A stretch of DNA of 22,843 nt, taken from NCBI GenBank assembly GCA_964483085.1, contig CAYZZX010000023.1, positions 1 to 22,843 on the forward strand. Reading direction: 5' to 3'. The notes under the pieces were generated by a model, which was given only the letters and a program-made list of their open reading frames with translations, did no database searches and had not been told where the DNA came from. Numbering within the stretch: the first letter of the stretch is position 1; each line of letters starts with the position of its first letter. The translations under genes and the position numbers were made by a program. Shown one piece after another: positions 1 through 8,667 of the stretch. Source of the DNA: JALHFZ01 sp964483085. GTDB lineage: Bacteria; Synergistota; Synergistia; Synergistales; Aminobacteriaceae.

Positions 1-274
1 GGCAGTACGTATTCGCCTTGCCCGTCACGGACGGAAAAAGGCCCCGTTTTACCGGTTGGTGGTGGCTGATTCACGAGCCCCACGAGACGGCCGTTTTATC
101 GAACTTCTCGGAACCTACGATCCCATGACTGACCCCGCAGCTATTACGGTGAATGAAGAGCGGGCTATGCACTGGTTGAAGGTCGGCGCAGCAGCTTCCG
201 ACACCGCCAGGGGCTTGCTCAGAAAAACCGGTGTCTGGGAAAAGTTCGAGGCAGAGAAGAAGCCGGTGGAATAG
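1..274 (+). CDS. rpsP: 30S ribosomal protein S16 (5' end cut at the start codon)
   Basis: Structural protein of the small ribosomal subunit, needed for 30S assembly. The open frame runs from base 2 to a TAG at 272-274 and reads AVRIRLARHGRKKAPFYRLV, the typical S16 N-terminus directly after the initiator Met. Base 1 (G) is therefore probably the last base of the start codon, and about 91 residues are complete apart from Met. Further family signatures are VVADSRAPRDGRFIELLGTY and the C-terminal region with GLLRKTGVWEKF. It is the first gene seen of the usual rpsP-khpA-rimM-trmD-rplS operon, in which ffh or another gene often precedes it. The stop is two bases before the khpA start, so the two are probably translated together. 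Identity is very secure; the 5' limit is the window edge. Confidence 0.97.
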   Translation, partial: AVRIRLARHGRKKAPFYRLVVADSRAPRDGRFIELLGTYDPMTDPAAITVNEERAMHWLKVGAAASDTARGLLRKTGVWEKFEAEKKPVE

Positions 275-276
275 TC

Positions 277-525
277 ATGGCGGATTACAGGGAACTTGTA
301 GATTTCATCGTCCGTCGGCTCGTCACCGATCCGGACAAGGTTCAGGTCACAGCAGAAAACGACGACCGCGGCGTTATATCCGTAATGATCCGCGTCGCCC
401 CTGAGGACGTGGGAAGGGTAATCGGAAAGCGCGGAGCGACCATCAACGCGATCCGCCTTCTCGCCAAGGCCGGTGCAGTAAAAGAAAACGATCGGGTGGA
501 CGTGGATATTCGTGAGGAAGAATAG
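277..525 (+). CDS. khpA: KH-domain RNA-binding protein KhpA (YlqC family)
   Basis: Small single-KH-domain RNA-binding protein. In Gram-positive bacteria KhpA pairs with KhpB/EloR and affects cell elongation and RNA metabolism; that is family knowledge, not visible here. The 82 residues are the normal length. The KH signature VIGKRGATINAI carries the GxxG loop (GKRG) that contacts RNA, followed by a short beta strand (DRVDVDI). It starts at ATG 277, two bases after the rpsP stop, with a weak GGTGGA upstream, so translation is probably coupled. Its 3' end overlaps the GTG start of rimM by 14 bp. Its place between rpsP and rimM is the standard position for this gene. Confidence 0.93.
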   Translation: MADYRELVDFIVRRLVTDPDKVQVTAENDDRGVISVMIRVAPEDVGRVIGKRGATINAIRLLAKAGAVKENDRVDVDIREEE

Positions 526-1048
526 GGTTCGTATCGGACGGATCCTCGGACCCCATGGAATACGGGGAGAGCTGAAGATTCTCGCTCTCACCGACCTGCC
601 GGAGAGATTTCTCTCCATGGAAAAGATGCGCGTATATACCGGTGAGGGTGCATTTCGCACAGAGCTCACTCTGCTTTCGGCCCGCAGAATCGAACACAAG
701 GGGCTGGTTTTGGCTCAAACAGAGGAGATTACGTCCCGCTCGGAGGCTGAAGGGTTTGCAGGGAGCTTCATCGAAATCGAACCCGAAGAGCGGTATGCCC
801 TTGATGAAGGGGAGTTCTGGGTTGACGATCTTCTCGGAATGACTGCCGTGAACGCGGAGTCGGGGGAAACCCTCGGAACAGTTCAGGATGTAGCCTCGGC
901 GGGCGAGCAGGATCTTTACGTCATTCGGGACGAAAATGGAAAGGACCACTACATTCCGGCAGTGAAGGAATTCATCAAAGAAGTGAACCTTGAAAAAAGA
1001 CAGATATCTATCGCATTAATGGAAGGTCTCTGGGAAACGTGCATGTAA
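512..1048 (+). CDS. rimM: Ribosome maturation factor RimM
   Basis: Late 30S assembly factor that binds S19 and helps 16S rRNA 3'-domain maturation. The 178-residue product has the RimM N-terminal beta-barrel (about residues 5-85, opening with RVRIGRILGPHGIRGELKI) and a C-terminal PRC-barrel (about 95-172, including EGEFWVDDLLGM and the DLYVI and HYIPAV strands). The GTG at 512 is chosen because the family N-terminus begins immediately after it; it lies inside the end of khpA. A GGGTGGA at 494-500 can serve as ribosome binding site. Its end overlaps the trmD GTG start by 10 bp. These overlaps suggest coupled translation. Confidence 0.94.
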   Translation: MRKNRVRIGRILGPHGIRGELKILALTDLPERFLSMEKMRVYTGEGAFRTELTLLSARRIEHKGLVLAQTEEITSRSEAEGFAGSFIEIEPEERYALDEGEFWVDDLLGMTAVNAESGETLGTVQDVASAGEQDLYVIRDENGKDHYIPAVKEFIKEVNLEKRQISIALMEGLWETCM

Positions 1049-2298
1049 CGATTCTCACCGCCTTTCCGGAGTTCTTCGCCGACTTTCTCTCCACGAGCAT
1101 GATCGGCCGTGCGGTGAAGAGCGGAACGATACGGGTTGACGTGGTGGACCTTCGCTCTTTCGGTACCGGGAGGTACCGCCAGGTGGACGATTATTCCTTT
1201 GGCGGAGGAGGGGGCATGGTGCTTCTTCCCGAGGTGATGGAGAAAGCCCTGGCTTCCCTTGAAACAGACGGGGGACCCGGATACGTGGTCTACCCCTCTC
1301 CTCAGGGGGATCCCCTCTCCCAGGAGATCGTGGAGACCCTTGCGGCCCAGAGGCATGTGGTTATACTCTGCGGTCATTACGAGGGGCTTGACGAACGGTT
1401 CACAGCCCGCAGGGTTGACCGGGAGATCTCCCTCGGTGATTTCGTTCTTACGGGCGGAGAAATTCCCGCCATGGCCATAATCGACGCCATGGCCCGCCTG
1501 ATTCCCGGCGTCATAGGAAAAGAATCGGCTGTGGTGGAGGACTCCTTCTATCGCGGAATGCTCGACCACCCTCACTTCACCCGCCCCGCCGAATGGCAGG
1601 GGGAGAAGGTTCCGGAGGTTCTTCTGAGCGGCAACGCCGCCCTCATCGAAGAGTGGCGCAGAAGCTCGGCAGCGGAACGAACCCTCTCACGGCGGAGCGA
1701 TCTGATCGCCCGGGCGAACATCCGGCCCTACCTCACCCGGGGAGTCTACGCCGCCCTGATTCATTCTCCCGTTCTAGACAGGCGGGGGGAAAAAAGTACG
1801 GCGGCGGTGACCGGCCTCGACCTCTCAGATATCGCCCGGTCGTGCAGGACCTACGGAATCGACCGTTTTCTCGTGGCCACGCCTCTTTCGAGCCAGAGAG
1901 AACTTGTGAAGACCGTGGCTCGCCACTGGACGGAGGGCGGAGGAGGAAAGGCCAACCCCGCGAGAAAAGAGGCTTTCTTCCACCTTAAAACCGTCGCATC
2001 TCTTTCCCGGGCAATCGAATGGATCGCAAAACGGGAAAAAGAACCTCCCCTGATCATTGGTACCAGCGCGAAAAATCGGGAGGGGGCCTTTCACTGGCTT
2101 GAAGCGAAGAGAAAGATTCTGAGAGAAAAAAAAGCAGTTCTTTTCGTCTTCGGAACGGGATCGGGCCTTCACGACGAAGTACTTGATCAGTGCTCTGTGA
2201 TATTACAGCCCCTTTCAGGAGGAGCTGAAGATTATAACCATCTCTCCGTCAGGACCGCCGCCGGAGTGATCTTCGACCGGTTTTTCGGCTGGCGCTGA
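1039..2298 (+). CDS. trmD: tRNA (guanine-N1)-methyltransferase TrmD fused to a second RNA methyltransferase domain
   Basis: TrmD makes m1G37 in tRNAs with G36-G37 and prevents +1 frameshifting. Residues 1 to about 230 are a full TrmD: N-terminus HVTILTAFPEFF, the knot motif LCGHYEGLDERF near 110-121, SLGDFVLTGGE, and DHPHFTRP before the C-terminal helical domain. Residues about 231-419 are an extra domain opening with VYAALIHSPVLDRRGE and ending with FVFGTGSGL and YNHLSVRTA. This resembles the TM1570-type SAM-dependent RNA methyltransferase family (SPOUT class, Pfam Methyltrn_RNA_4), which is a separate gene or a fusion in other phyla. TrmD alone is usually about 240 residues. The reading frame is open throughout, with no sign of a frameshift. 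The GTG start at 1039 overlaps rimM. The target of the second domain cannot be read from sequence. Confidence 0.93.
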   Translation: MHVTILTAFPEFFADFLSTSMIGRAVKSGTIRVDVVDLRSFGTGRYRQVDDYSFGGGGGMVLLPEVMEKALASLETDGGPGYVVYPSPQGDPLSQEIVETLAAQRHVVILCGHYEGLDERFTARRVDREISLGDFVLTGGEIPAMAIIDAMARLIPGVIGKESAVVEDSFYRGMLDHPHFTRPAEWQGEKVPEVLLSGNAALIEEWRRSSAAERTLSRRSDLIARANIRPYLTRGVYAALIHSPVLDRRGEKSTAAVTGLDLSDIARSCRTYGIDRFLVATPLSSQRELVKTVARHWTEGGGGKANPARKEAFFHLKTVASLSRAIEWIAKREKEPPLIIGTSAKNREGAFHWLEAKRKILREKKAVLFVFGTGSGLHDEVLDQCSVILQPLSGGAEDYNHLSVRTAAGVIFDRFFGWR

Positions 2299-2349
2299 TT
2301 TTAGAAAAATACGATTGTAAAGAAACGGACTCGAGGAGGATACGATATA

Positions 2350-2697
2350 ATGGACGTCATCAGTCTTGTGGAAAAAAAGTATCTAAAGGATGAAATTCCC
2401 GCCTTTCGCGCCGGAGACACAGTCAGGGTGCACGTAAAGGTACGAGAGGGTACCCGGGAGCGCATCCAGGTTTTTGAGGGAGTCGTGATCGCCCGGAAAC
2501 ACGGCGGGCTGAGCGAGACCTTCACAGTGCGGAAGATCTCCAGCGGCGTGGGAGTCGAACGGGTATTTCCCCTTCACTGCCCCTCAATCAACGAGATCGA
2601 GATAAAGCGTCTCGGCAAAGTACGCCGGGCGAAGCTCTATTACCTGCGCAAGAGAAGCGGCAAAGCGGCCAGAATCAAAGAAAGAAGAGAGTTTTAG
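2350..2697 (+). CDS. rplS: 50S ribosomal protein L19
   Basis: Large-subunit protein at the 30S/50S interface. The 115 residues are the usual length, with the L19 signatures GDTVRVHVKVREGTRERIQ, FEGVVIARKHGG, SSGVGVERVFPLHCPSI and the basic tail RAKLYYLRKRSGKAARIKE. ATG 2350 is preceded by a good Shine-Dalgarno (GAGGAGGA, 2333-2340). A 51-bp gap separates it from trmD, with no terminator in it, so it is probably the last gene of the rpsP operon. A hairpin and the tRNA-Leu promoter follow. Confidence 0.97.
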   Translation: MDVISLVEKKYLKDEIPAFRAGDTVRVHVKVREGTRERIQVFEGVVIARKHGGLSETFTVRKISSGVGVERVFPLHCPSINEIEIKRLGKVRRAKLYYLRKRSGKAARIKERREF

Positions 2698-2719
2698 TCT
2701 TTTCTTTCTCTTTCAGCCC

Positions 2720-2748
2720 TTGACTCTGGAGGGCTGCGATATTATAAT
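2720..2748 (+). promoter_or_regulatory. Promoter of tRNA-Leu
   Basis: The -35 TTGACT (2720-2725) and -10 TATAAT (2743-2748) are separated by exactly 17 bp. The -10 ends 13 bp before the tRNA 5' end. A 7-bp inverted repeat (CAGCCCT 2714-2720 and AGGGCTG 2730-2736) brackets most of the -35 element. Confidence 0.85.
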
Positions 2749-2761
2749 ATCCGTCGGTCAT

Positions 2762-2848
2762 GCGGGGGTGGCGGAACTGGTAGACGCGCAAGGCTAAGGA
2801 CCTTGTGGCCGCAAAGCTGTGGGAGTTCAAGTCTCCCCCTCCGCACCA
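2762..2848 (+). tRNA. tRNA-Leu, anticodon AAG
   Basis: An 87-nt class II tRNA with encoded CCA. The acceptor stem GCGGGGG pairs with CCTCCGC (one G-U). The D arm is GCG/CGC, the anticodon stem CAAGG/CCTTG with loop CTAAGGA, the variable arm is long as expected for Leu, and the T arm is GGGAG-TTCAAGT-CTCCC. Loop positions 34-36 read AAG, so the codon family is CUN. A34 is unusual in bacteria and would need conversion to inosine by TadA. Positions G36-G37 make it a likely TrmD substrate. It has its own promoter and terminator. Confidence 0.95.
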
Positions 2849-2859
2849 TCTGAAAAGCA

Positions 2860-2891
2860 GGCTCTCTCCAAAACGGAGGGGGCCTTTTTTT
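2860..2891 (+). terminator. Rho-independent terminator after tRNA-Leu
   Basis: Arms GGCTCTCTCC and GGAGGGGGCC form a 10-bp stem (with G-U pairs) closing a 5-nt loop, followed directly by seven T (2885-2891). Confidence 0.9.
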
Positions 2892-3117
2892 GTACACCTG
2901 CTGGATTGACCTGCCAGCTCTCTCCTCACCGGAAGCTGTGCTCTCCTCAGGGATTTTCCCGCCCCTGAAAATCTCTGTAAATACAGCGGGAACGCAATGT
3001 AAATTAAAAGGAAGAAATATCAGGTCATCTTTCCCCTCTTCCTTGTTTTTTTGGTACACTTCTAATCACTAAATCCCCCTTTCTCTTGAGTGAAGAGAGG
3101 GATCAGGAGGAAATGCG
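2892..3117. other. Intergenic region before the acyl-CoA synthetase-like gene
   Basis: This 226-bp spacer lies between the tRNA-Leu terminator and the next gene. I find no convincing -35/-10 pair. It contains an 8-bp inverted repeat (AAGGAAGA 3008-3015 and TCTTCCTT 3037-3044) with a 21-nt loop, followed by a T run (3046-3052), which could be a weak attenuator. A strong ribosome binding site (AGGAGGAA, 3105-3112) lies at its right end. The frame of the next gene has a stop at 3091-3093. Confidence 0.5.
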
Positions 3118-4878
3118 ATGAAGAAGACCGCTCTTTTTCCCGGAGAGGGGACAATCAGCTTCCGGGGGTGCAGTTCCGAACTCTTCGGACTTTCTGCCAT
3201 AGAGCCGGCTGTGTATTCTGCCCTGACGGCTCCTTCCGGAGAAACTCCTGATACGGTCTTTCTCGCGGCGAAGAGCAGAGCTGCCGCCTCGTCCCTTCTG
3301 GAGCAAGCTCTGGAAGAAAAAATCTCCTGGGTGATTCTCGGAAGAGGCTGGCCGAAAACACCTTCCGCCGCCCTGCTCGCCGAAGCGCAGAGAAGGGGAG
3401 TCCGTCTTATCGGACCCAGGAGCGAAGGGATTCTGACTCCGGCTCTCTCGGGAGGAAGGGGAAACACCGTTTTTCTCGCTGAGGGAGGTTCCCTTTTTCT
3501 CAGGACGATGGCCATGGCGAAAAGCAGGAATGTCTCCTTCCTCTATGCCCTGTCCTTTGGCTCTTCGTGGGACTACTCTCCCCTCGATGCGGCGGAGGCC
3601 ATCCTCGCTCAGGACAGCCGTCCCTCTCTTTTTGTCTTCCTCCTTGCAAAGCTGGAAAAAGGACGGGAGCTGCTGGATTTCGCCGCCCGTGCCGCCCGGG
3701 AGGAGAAACGGGTCGCTTTGCTGCTTCTGACCCGCGACGCAGAGGCCGAGAGGCTGGAGGACGCGGCCTTCCGGCAGTACGGCATTACCCTTCTCTCAGA
3801 ACCGGGAGAGATAGTCGACAGTGCCGTCGCTTTTTCTCTTTCTCTGCGGCTCCGGGAGAAGAAAATCTTTTATTTATCCTCCGACAGAGAGCGGTGCGCC
3901 CTTCTCCGGCAGAGAATCCTGGATGCCGGGCTTGAAGAGGCGGAGGAAAAAGAGGGCCAGATAGCCCTGGCCTTTCTCGAAGACCACCCCCTCTCTCCCC
4001 GGCACAACGGTGCAAAGAGTTCTGAAGAAAAACGGGGGGACGTACTTTTCACCTCCTTTGAGGACTCTCCCGCTCTGGAAAAGCGGGCCGCCGACCTTTC
4101 TCTTCCCTTCATCCCGGGCGTTGGCCGGACCCTTGCCGCCCTGAAACTGGCGGCCCTTCCCCGGGAGGATCTGTTGAAATGGGAGCGAGGGAGGACTGTC
4201 GTCTCGAAATGTCCCCTTCCGATAGACCCTACAGAGTACGACGCTAAAATATTTCTCGCAAGGTACGGAATCCCCATAGCGAGAGAGCGCCTCTGCCGGT
4301 CCCTTCACGAAGCAGAAGCTGCCGCTGAAGAGATAGGATATCCAGTAGCAATGAAGGTCATGTCCCCCTCCATCCTTCATAAAAGCGAGGCCCGGGTGAT
4401 CGCGCTGAACCTGCAGAACGAAGAGGAAGTGAGAAACGCCTACGGCAGAACCCTTGAGAAAGCCCGCCTGGCCGATTCGAAGGCAAGGATCCAGGGAGTG
4501 CTTATCCAGGAGATGATCCGGGGCGGAACGGAGTGGCGGATAGAATTACGACGGGACAGACGGTTCGGTCCGGTGATGGAGATGGGGATCGCCGGAGTCT
4601 ATCGAGAGATTATTTCCGACGGGGTGCTTCGGGTGGCCCCCTTCGATGAAGAAGAAGCTCTCTCAATGATCCAAAGCTCCCGGGGGTACCCTCTGCTGCT
4701 GGAAGGATGGCGGCGGGACCGTCTCGACATCGAGGCCTTTGCCTCTGCGCTCTCCGCTTTTTCCCGGCTGGCCTGGTGCGAGGAAGAGGTTCGTCGGCTC
4801 GACGTCAACCCTCTCTTTGTCAACGTCAAGGGTGTCCTCGTCGTGGACGCTTTCATGGAAAAAAGAGGAAGACGATGA
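3118..4878 (+). CDS. Divergent ADP-forming acyl-CoA synthetase-like protein, with ATP-grasp domain
   Basis: 586 residues related to ADP-forming acyl-CoA synthetases (acyl-CoA + ADP + Pi to acid + CoA + ATP, via acyl-phosphate), which are usually near 700. The C-terminal half (about 368-582) is a good ATP-grasp_5 domain: ARYGIP, a Lys in YPVAMKVMSPS, LHKSEAR with His421, VLIQEMIRGG and LDVNPLFV. The N-terminal half is degenerate. The first Rossmann strand and its glycine loop are missing; the protein opens near the middle of the CoA-binding domain, and GVRLIGPRSEG is still visible. At about 200-214, where relatives carry the AGR...SHTG loop with the phosphorylated His, there is only a short segment before DAAFRQYG. 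The third domain is contracted. ATG 3118 follows AGGAGGAA, and an in-frame stop at 3091 excludes a longer start. It shares an ATGA overlap with plsY. Family assignment is firm; activity is uncertain. Confidence 0.82.
   Translation: MKKTALFPGEGTISFRGCSSELFGLSAIEPAVYSALTAPSGETPDTVFLAAKSRAAASSLLEQALEEKISWVILGRGWPKTPSAALLAEAQRRGVRLIGPRSEGILTPALSGGRGNTVFLAEGGSLFLRTMAMAKSRNVSFLYALSFGSSWDYSPLDAAEAILAQDSRPSLFVFLLAKLEKGRELLDFAARAAREEKRVALLLLTRDAEAERLEDAAFRQYGITLLSEPGEIVDSAVAFSLSLRLREKKIFYLSSDRERCALLRQRILDAGLEEAEEKEGQIALAFLEDHPLSPRHNGAKSSEEKRGDVLFTSFEDSPALEKRAADLSLPFIPGVGRTLAALKLAALPREDLLKWERGRTVVSKCPLPIDPTEYDAKIFLARYGIPIARERLCRSLHEAEAAAEEIGYPVAMKVMSPSILHKSEARVIALNLQNEEEVRNAYGRTLEKARLADSKARIQGVLIQEMIRGGTEWRIELRRDRRFGPVMEMGIAGVYREIISDGVLRVAPFDEEEALSMIQSSRGYPLLLEGWRRDRLDIEAFASALSAFSRLAWCEEEVRRLDVNPLFVNVKGVLVVDAFMEKRGRR
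4864..4871 (+). promoter_or_regulatory. Ribosome binding site fixing the plsY start
   Basis: AGAGGAAG lies just before ATG 4875, inside the end of the preceding gene. It supports this ATG over the longer in-frame start at 4707, whose extra 56 residues are a shadow of the preceding gene. Confidence 0.7.
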
Positions 4879-5480
4879 TCCCTCTCCTGTGGATTCTTCT
4901 CGGCTACCTCCTCGGCTCCTTTCCTGCGGGGTATCTCGCCGCCAGAGTGGTGAAGGGAGTGGACATCCGGACTGTGGGGTCGGGCAATGTCGGATCGACC
5001 AACGTGGGGCGTCTGATGGGAAAGAAATGGGCCGTGGCGGTCACCCTCGTTGATATGATCAAGGGGGCTGCGGGCCTTCTCCTCGCGAAAAGCGCGGGTG
5101 TCGTGGACCCCGGTATTCTCGCGATGACCGCTTTCGCCGGAGTGTGCGGGCACAACTTTCCTCTCTGGCTCGGTTTCCGGGGAGGCAAGGGGGTCTCCTC
5201 GTCCTATGGCGTCGCTTTCTTCCTGCACCCCCCTCTCTCCTTTCTCCTCGCCCCTGCGGGAGGCCTGATCTGGCTGCTTCTGTTCAAGACGAAAGGGTAT
5301 GTCTCCCTTGCCTCCCTTCTTTCCCTCTGGAGCCTTCCTCTCCTGGCCTTTTTTTTGAAATTTCCCCTTCCCTACATCTTTCTTCTTGCCGCTCTCGCCC
5401 TTCTCTCCACCCTTCGCCACCGGGAGAATATCCGGAGGCTTCTTGAGGGAAAAGAATCCCGGGCCGCAGGAAAAAAATAG
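4875..5480 (+). CDS. plsY: Acyl-phosphate:glycerol-3-phosphate acyltransferase PlsY
   Basis: Integral membrane enzyme that transfers the acyl group of acyl-phosphate to glycerol-3-phosphate, giving lysophosphatidic acid, the first step of phospholipid synthesis in most bacteria. The 201 residues start IPLLWILLGYLLGSFPAGYL. All three PlsY motifs are present: VGSGNVGSTNVGR, MIKGAAG, and GHNFPLWLGFRGGKGV. About five hydrophobic segments are visible. The start codon overlaps the stop of the acyl-CoA synthetase-like gene (ATGA, 4875-4878), implying coupled translation. PlsX is the usual donor of acyl-phosphate and is not in this window. The tail is short and basic. Confidence 0.95.
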   Translation: MIPLLWILLGYLLGSFPAGYLAARVVKGVDIRTVGSGNVGSTNVGRLMGKKWAVAVTLVDMIKGAAGLLLAKSAGVVDPGILAMTAFAGVCGHNFPLWLGFRGGKGVSSSYGVAFFLHPPLSFLLAPAGGLIWLLLFKTKGYVSLASLLSLWSLPLLAFFLKFPLPYIFLLAALALLSTLRHRENIRRLLEGKESRAAGKK

Positions 5481-5542
5481 CCCCTCACTCCGTCGGGCAC
5501 TTCCTTCTCAACGAAAGCTGACACCCCTTCTCCGCGGATTCA

Positions 5543-5556
5543 CGGTAATCTTACCG
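5543..5556. repeat. Inverted repeat just upstream of the ctsR promoter
   Basis: CGGTAA and TTACCG are separated by two bases and end three bases before the -35 box. The position suits an additional regulator site, but no known binding motif is recognised. Confidence 0.5.
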
Positions 5557-5558
5557 TT

Positions 5559-5575
5559 ATTGACTAATCCTGACC
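5559..5575 (-). promoter_or_regulatory. Probable CtsR operator
   Basis: Read on the minus strand it is GGTCAGG-ATT-AGTCAAT, close to the CtsR heptad direct repeat (RGTCAAA-NAN-RGTCAAA). The two heptads are spaced by three bases as expected, and most heptad positions agree. It overlaps the -35 box of the ctsR promoter, the expected position for autorepression. Confidence 0.7.
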
Positions 5576-5588
5576 AATGCCGTAGAAT
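5560..5588 (+). promoter_or_regulatory. Promoter of the ctsR-clpC operon
   Basis: The -35 TTGACT (5560-5565) and -10 TAGAAT (5583-5588) are separated by 17 bp, 33 bp upstream of the ctsR ATG. The -35 is embedded in the CtsR-like operator, so the repressor would block polymerase. Confidence 0.8.
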
Positions 5589-5621
5589 GGGCTGTGAAAT
5601 CTGTAGTATGGAGGGAACAGC

Positions 5622-6104
5622 ATGGCTAGTCTGACCCGAGTCATTGAGAAGTATATCAACAATCTTTTTTCAGAGGTTGAGGAGGAGCAGTCCGTATCTC
5701 TTCGAAGAAAGGAACTGGCTGAGATATTCGGGTGCGTGCCCAGTCAGATCAACTACGTTCTTCGCAGCCGGTTCACCCCTGAAAGAGGATATCTTGTGGA
5801 GAGCCAGCGGGGCGGGCACGGATACATTCGGATTCTGCGCATCTGCTACGACATGCCCCAGGACAGGATCAACCATATCGACGAACTCATCGGTGACACT
5901 ATTACCGACCAGGAAGCCCGGCGCCTTCTCGTCTCCCTTCAGGAACGGGAGATGATTGATTCCCGGGAGCGTATTCTCATAGAAGTGGCGCTGAGGCACG
6001 CGGAGGAACTCGGGAGCTCTGAGTTCGATGTTTCACCCTACCGGCGGAGTGCCATTTCAGCCGAGTTGCTGAAAAGACTGATGCGCAGCCTGGCCCTGGC
6101 GTAA
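5622..6104 (+). CDS. ctsR: Transcriptional repressor CtsR
   Basis: Dimeric repressor of class III heat-shock genes. The 160 residues align along their length with the Bacillus subtilis protein as I recall it. The winged helix-turn-helix (about 25-70) includes CVPSQINYVLRSRFTPERGY, and the wing reads ESQRGGHGYIRI. The C-terminal domain (about 80-160) ends in a helix near LLKRLMRSLALA. The glycine-rich wing that acts as heat sensor in B. subtilis (GGGG, 64-67) is GGHG here, with His66 in place of Gly. ATG 5622 follows GGAGGG (5610-5615). The operator and promoter just upstream point to autoregulation. Unlike in Firmicutes, mcsA and mcsB do not follow; clpC comes next after 46 bp. Confidence 0.94.
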   Translation: MASLTRVIEKYINNLFSEVEEEQSVSLRRKELAEIFGCVPSQINYVLRSRFTPERGYLVESQRGGHGYIRILRICYDMPQDRINHIDELIGDTITDQEARRLLVSLQEREMIDSRERILIEVALRHAEELGSSEFDVSPYRRSAISAELLKRLMRSLALA

Positions 6105-6150
6105 AGCCTCCATTTACTTTTTATCGATGCCAAACAAAGGATGATGAATA

Positions 6151-8640
<2,490 letters not shown>

Positions 8641-8667
8641 GATGTACCCAATCCAAGGAGGAACTTC

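Noticed and set aside
2675..2929. Open frame on the minus strand across tRNA-Leu (84 aa)
   Set aside because: It is mostly the antisense of the tRNA and its terminator, a well-known source of false proteins.
3008..3052. Inverted repeat with T run before the acyl-CoA synthetase-like gene as a firm terminator
   Set aside because: 8-bp A/G-rich stem with a 21-nt loop is weak, and a strong terminator already stands at 2860-2891. Mentioned only as a possible attenuator.
3043..3066. Promoter guess TTGTTT with TCTAAT before the acyl-CoA synthetase-like gene
   Set aside because: The spacer is only 12 bp, too short for a sigma-70 promoter.
4707..4874. Longer plsY start with 56 extra residues
   Set aside because: The extra part is Arg/Gly-rich shadow of the preceding gene. 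ATG 4875 has a ribosome binding site and gives the normal PlsY N-terminus.
3118..4878. Pseudogene call for the acyl-CoA synthetase-like gene
   Set aside because: Despite missing segments the frame is open over 586 codons, has a strong ribosome binding site and is coupled to plsY, with a well-kept ATP-grasp half.
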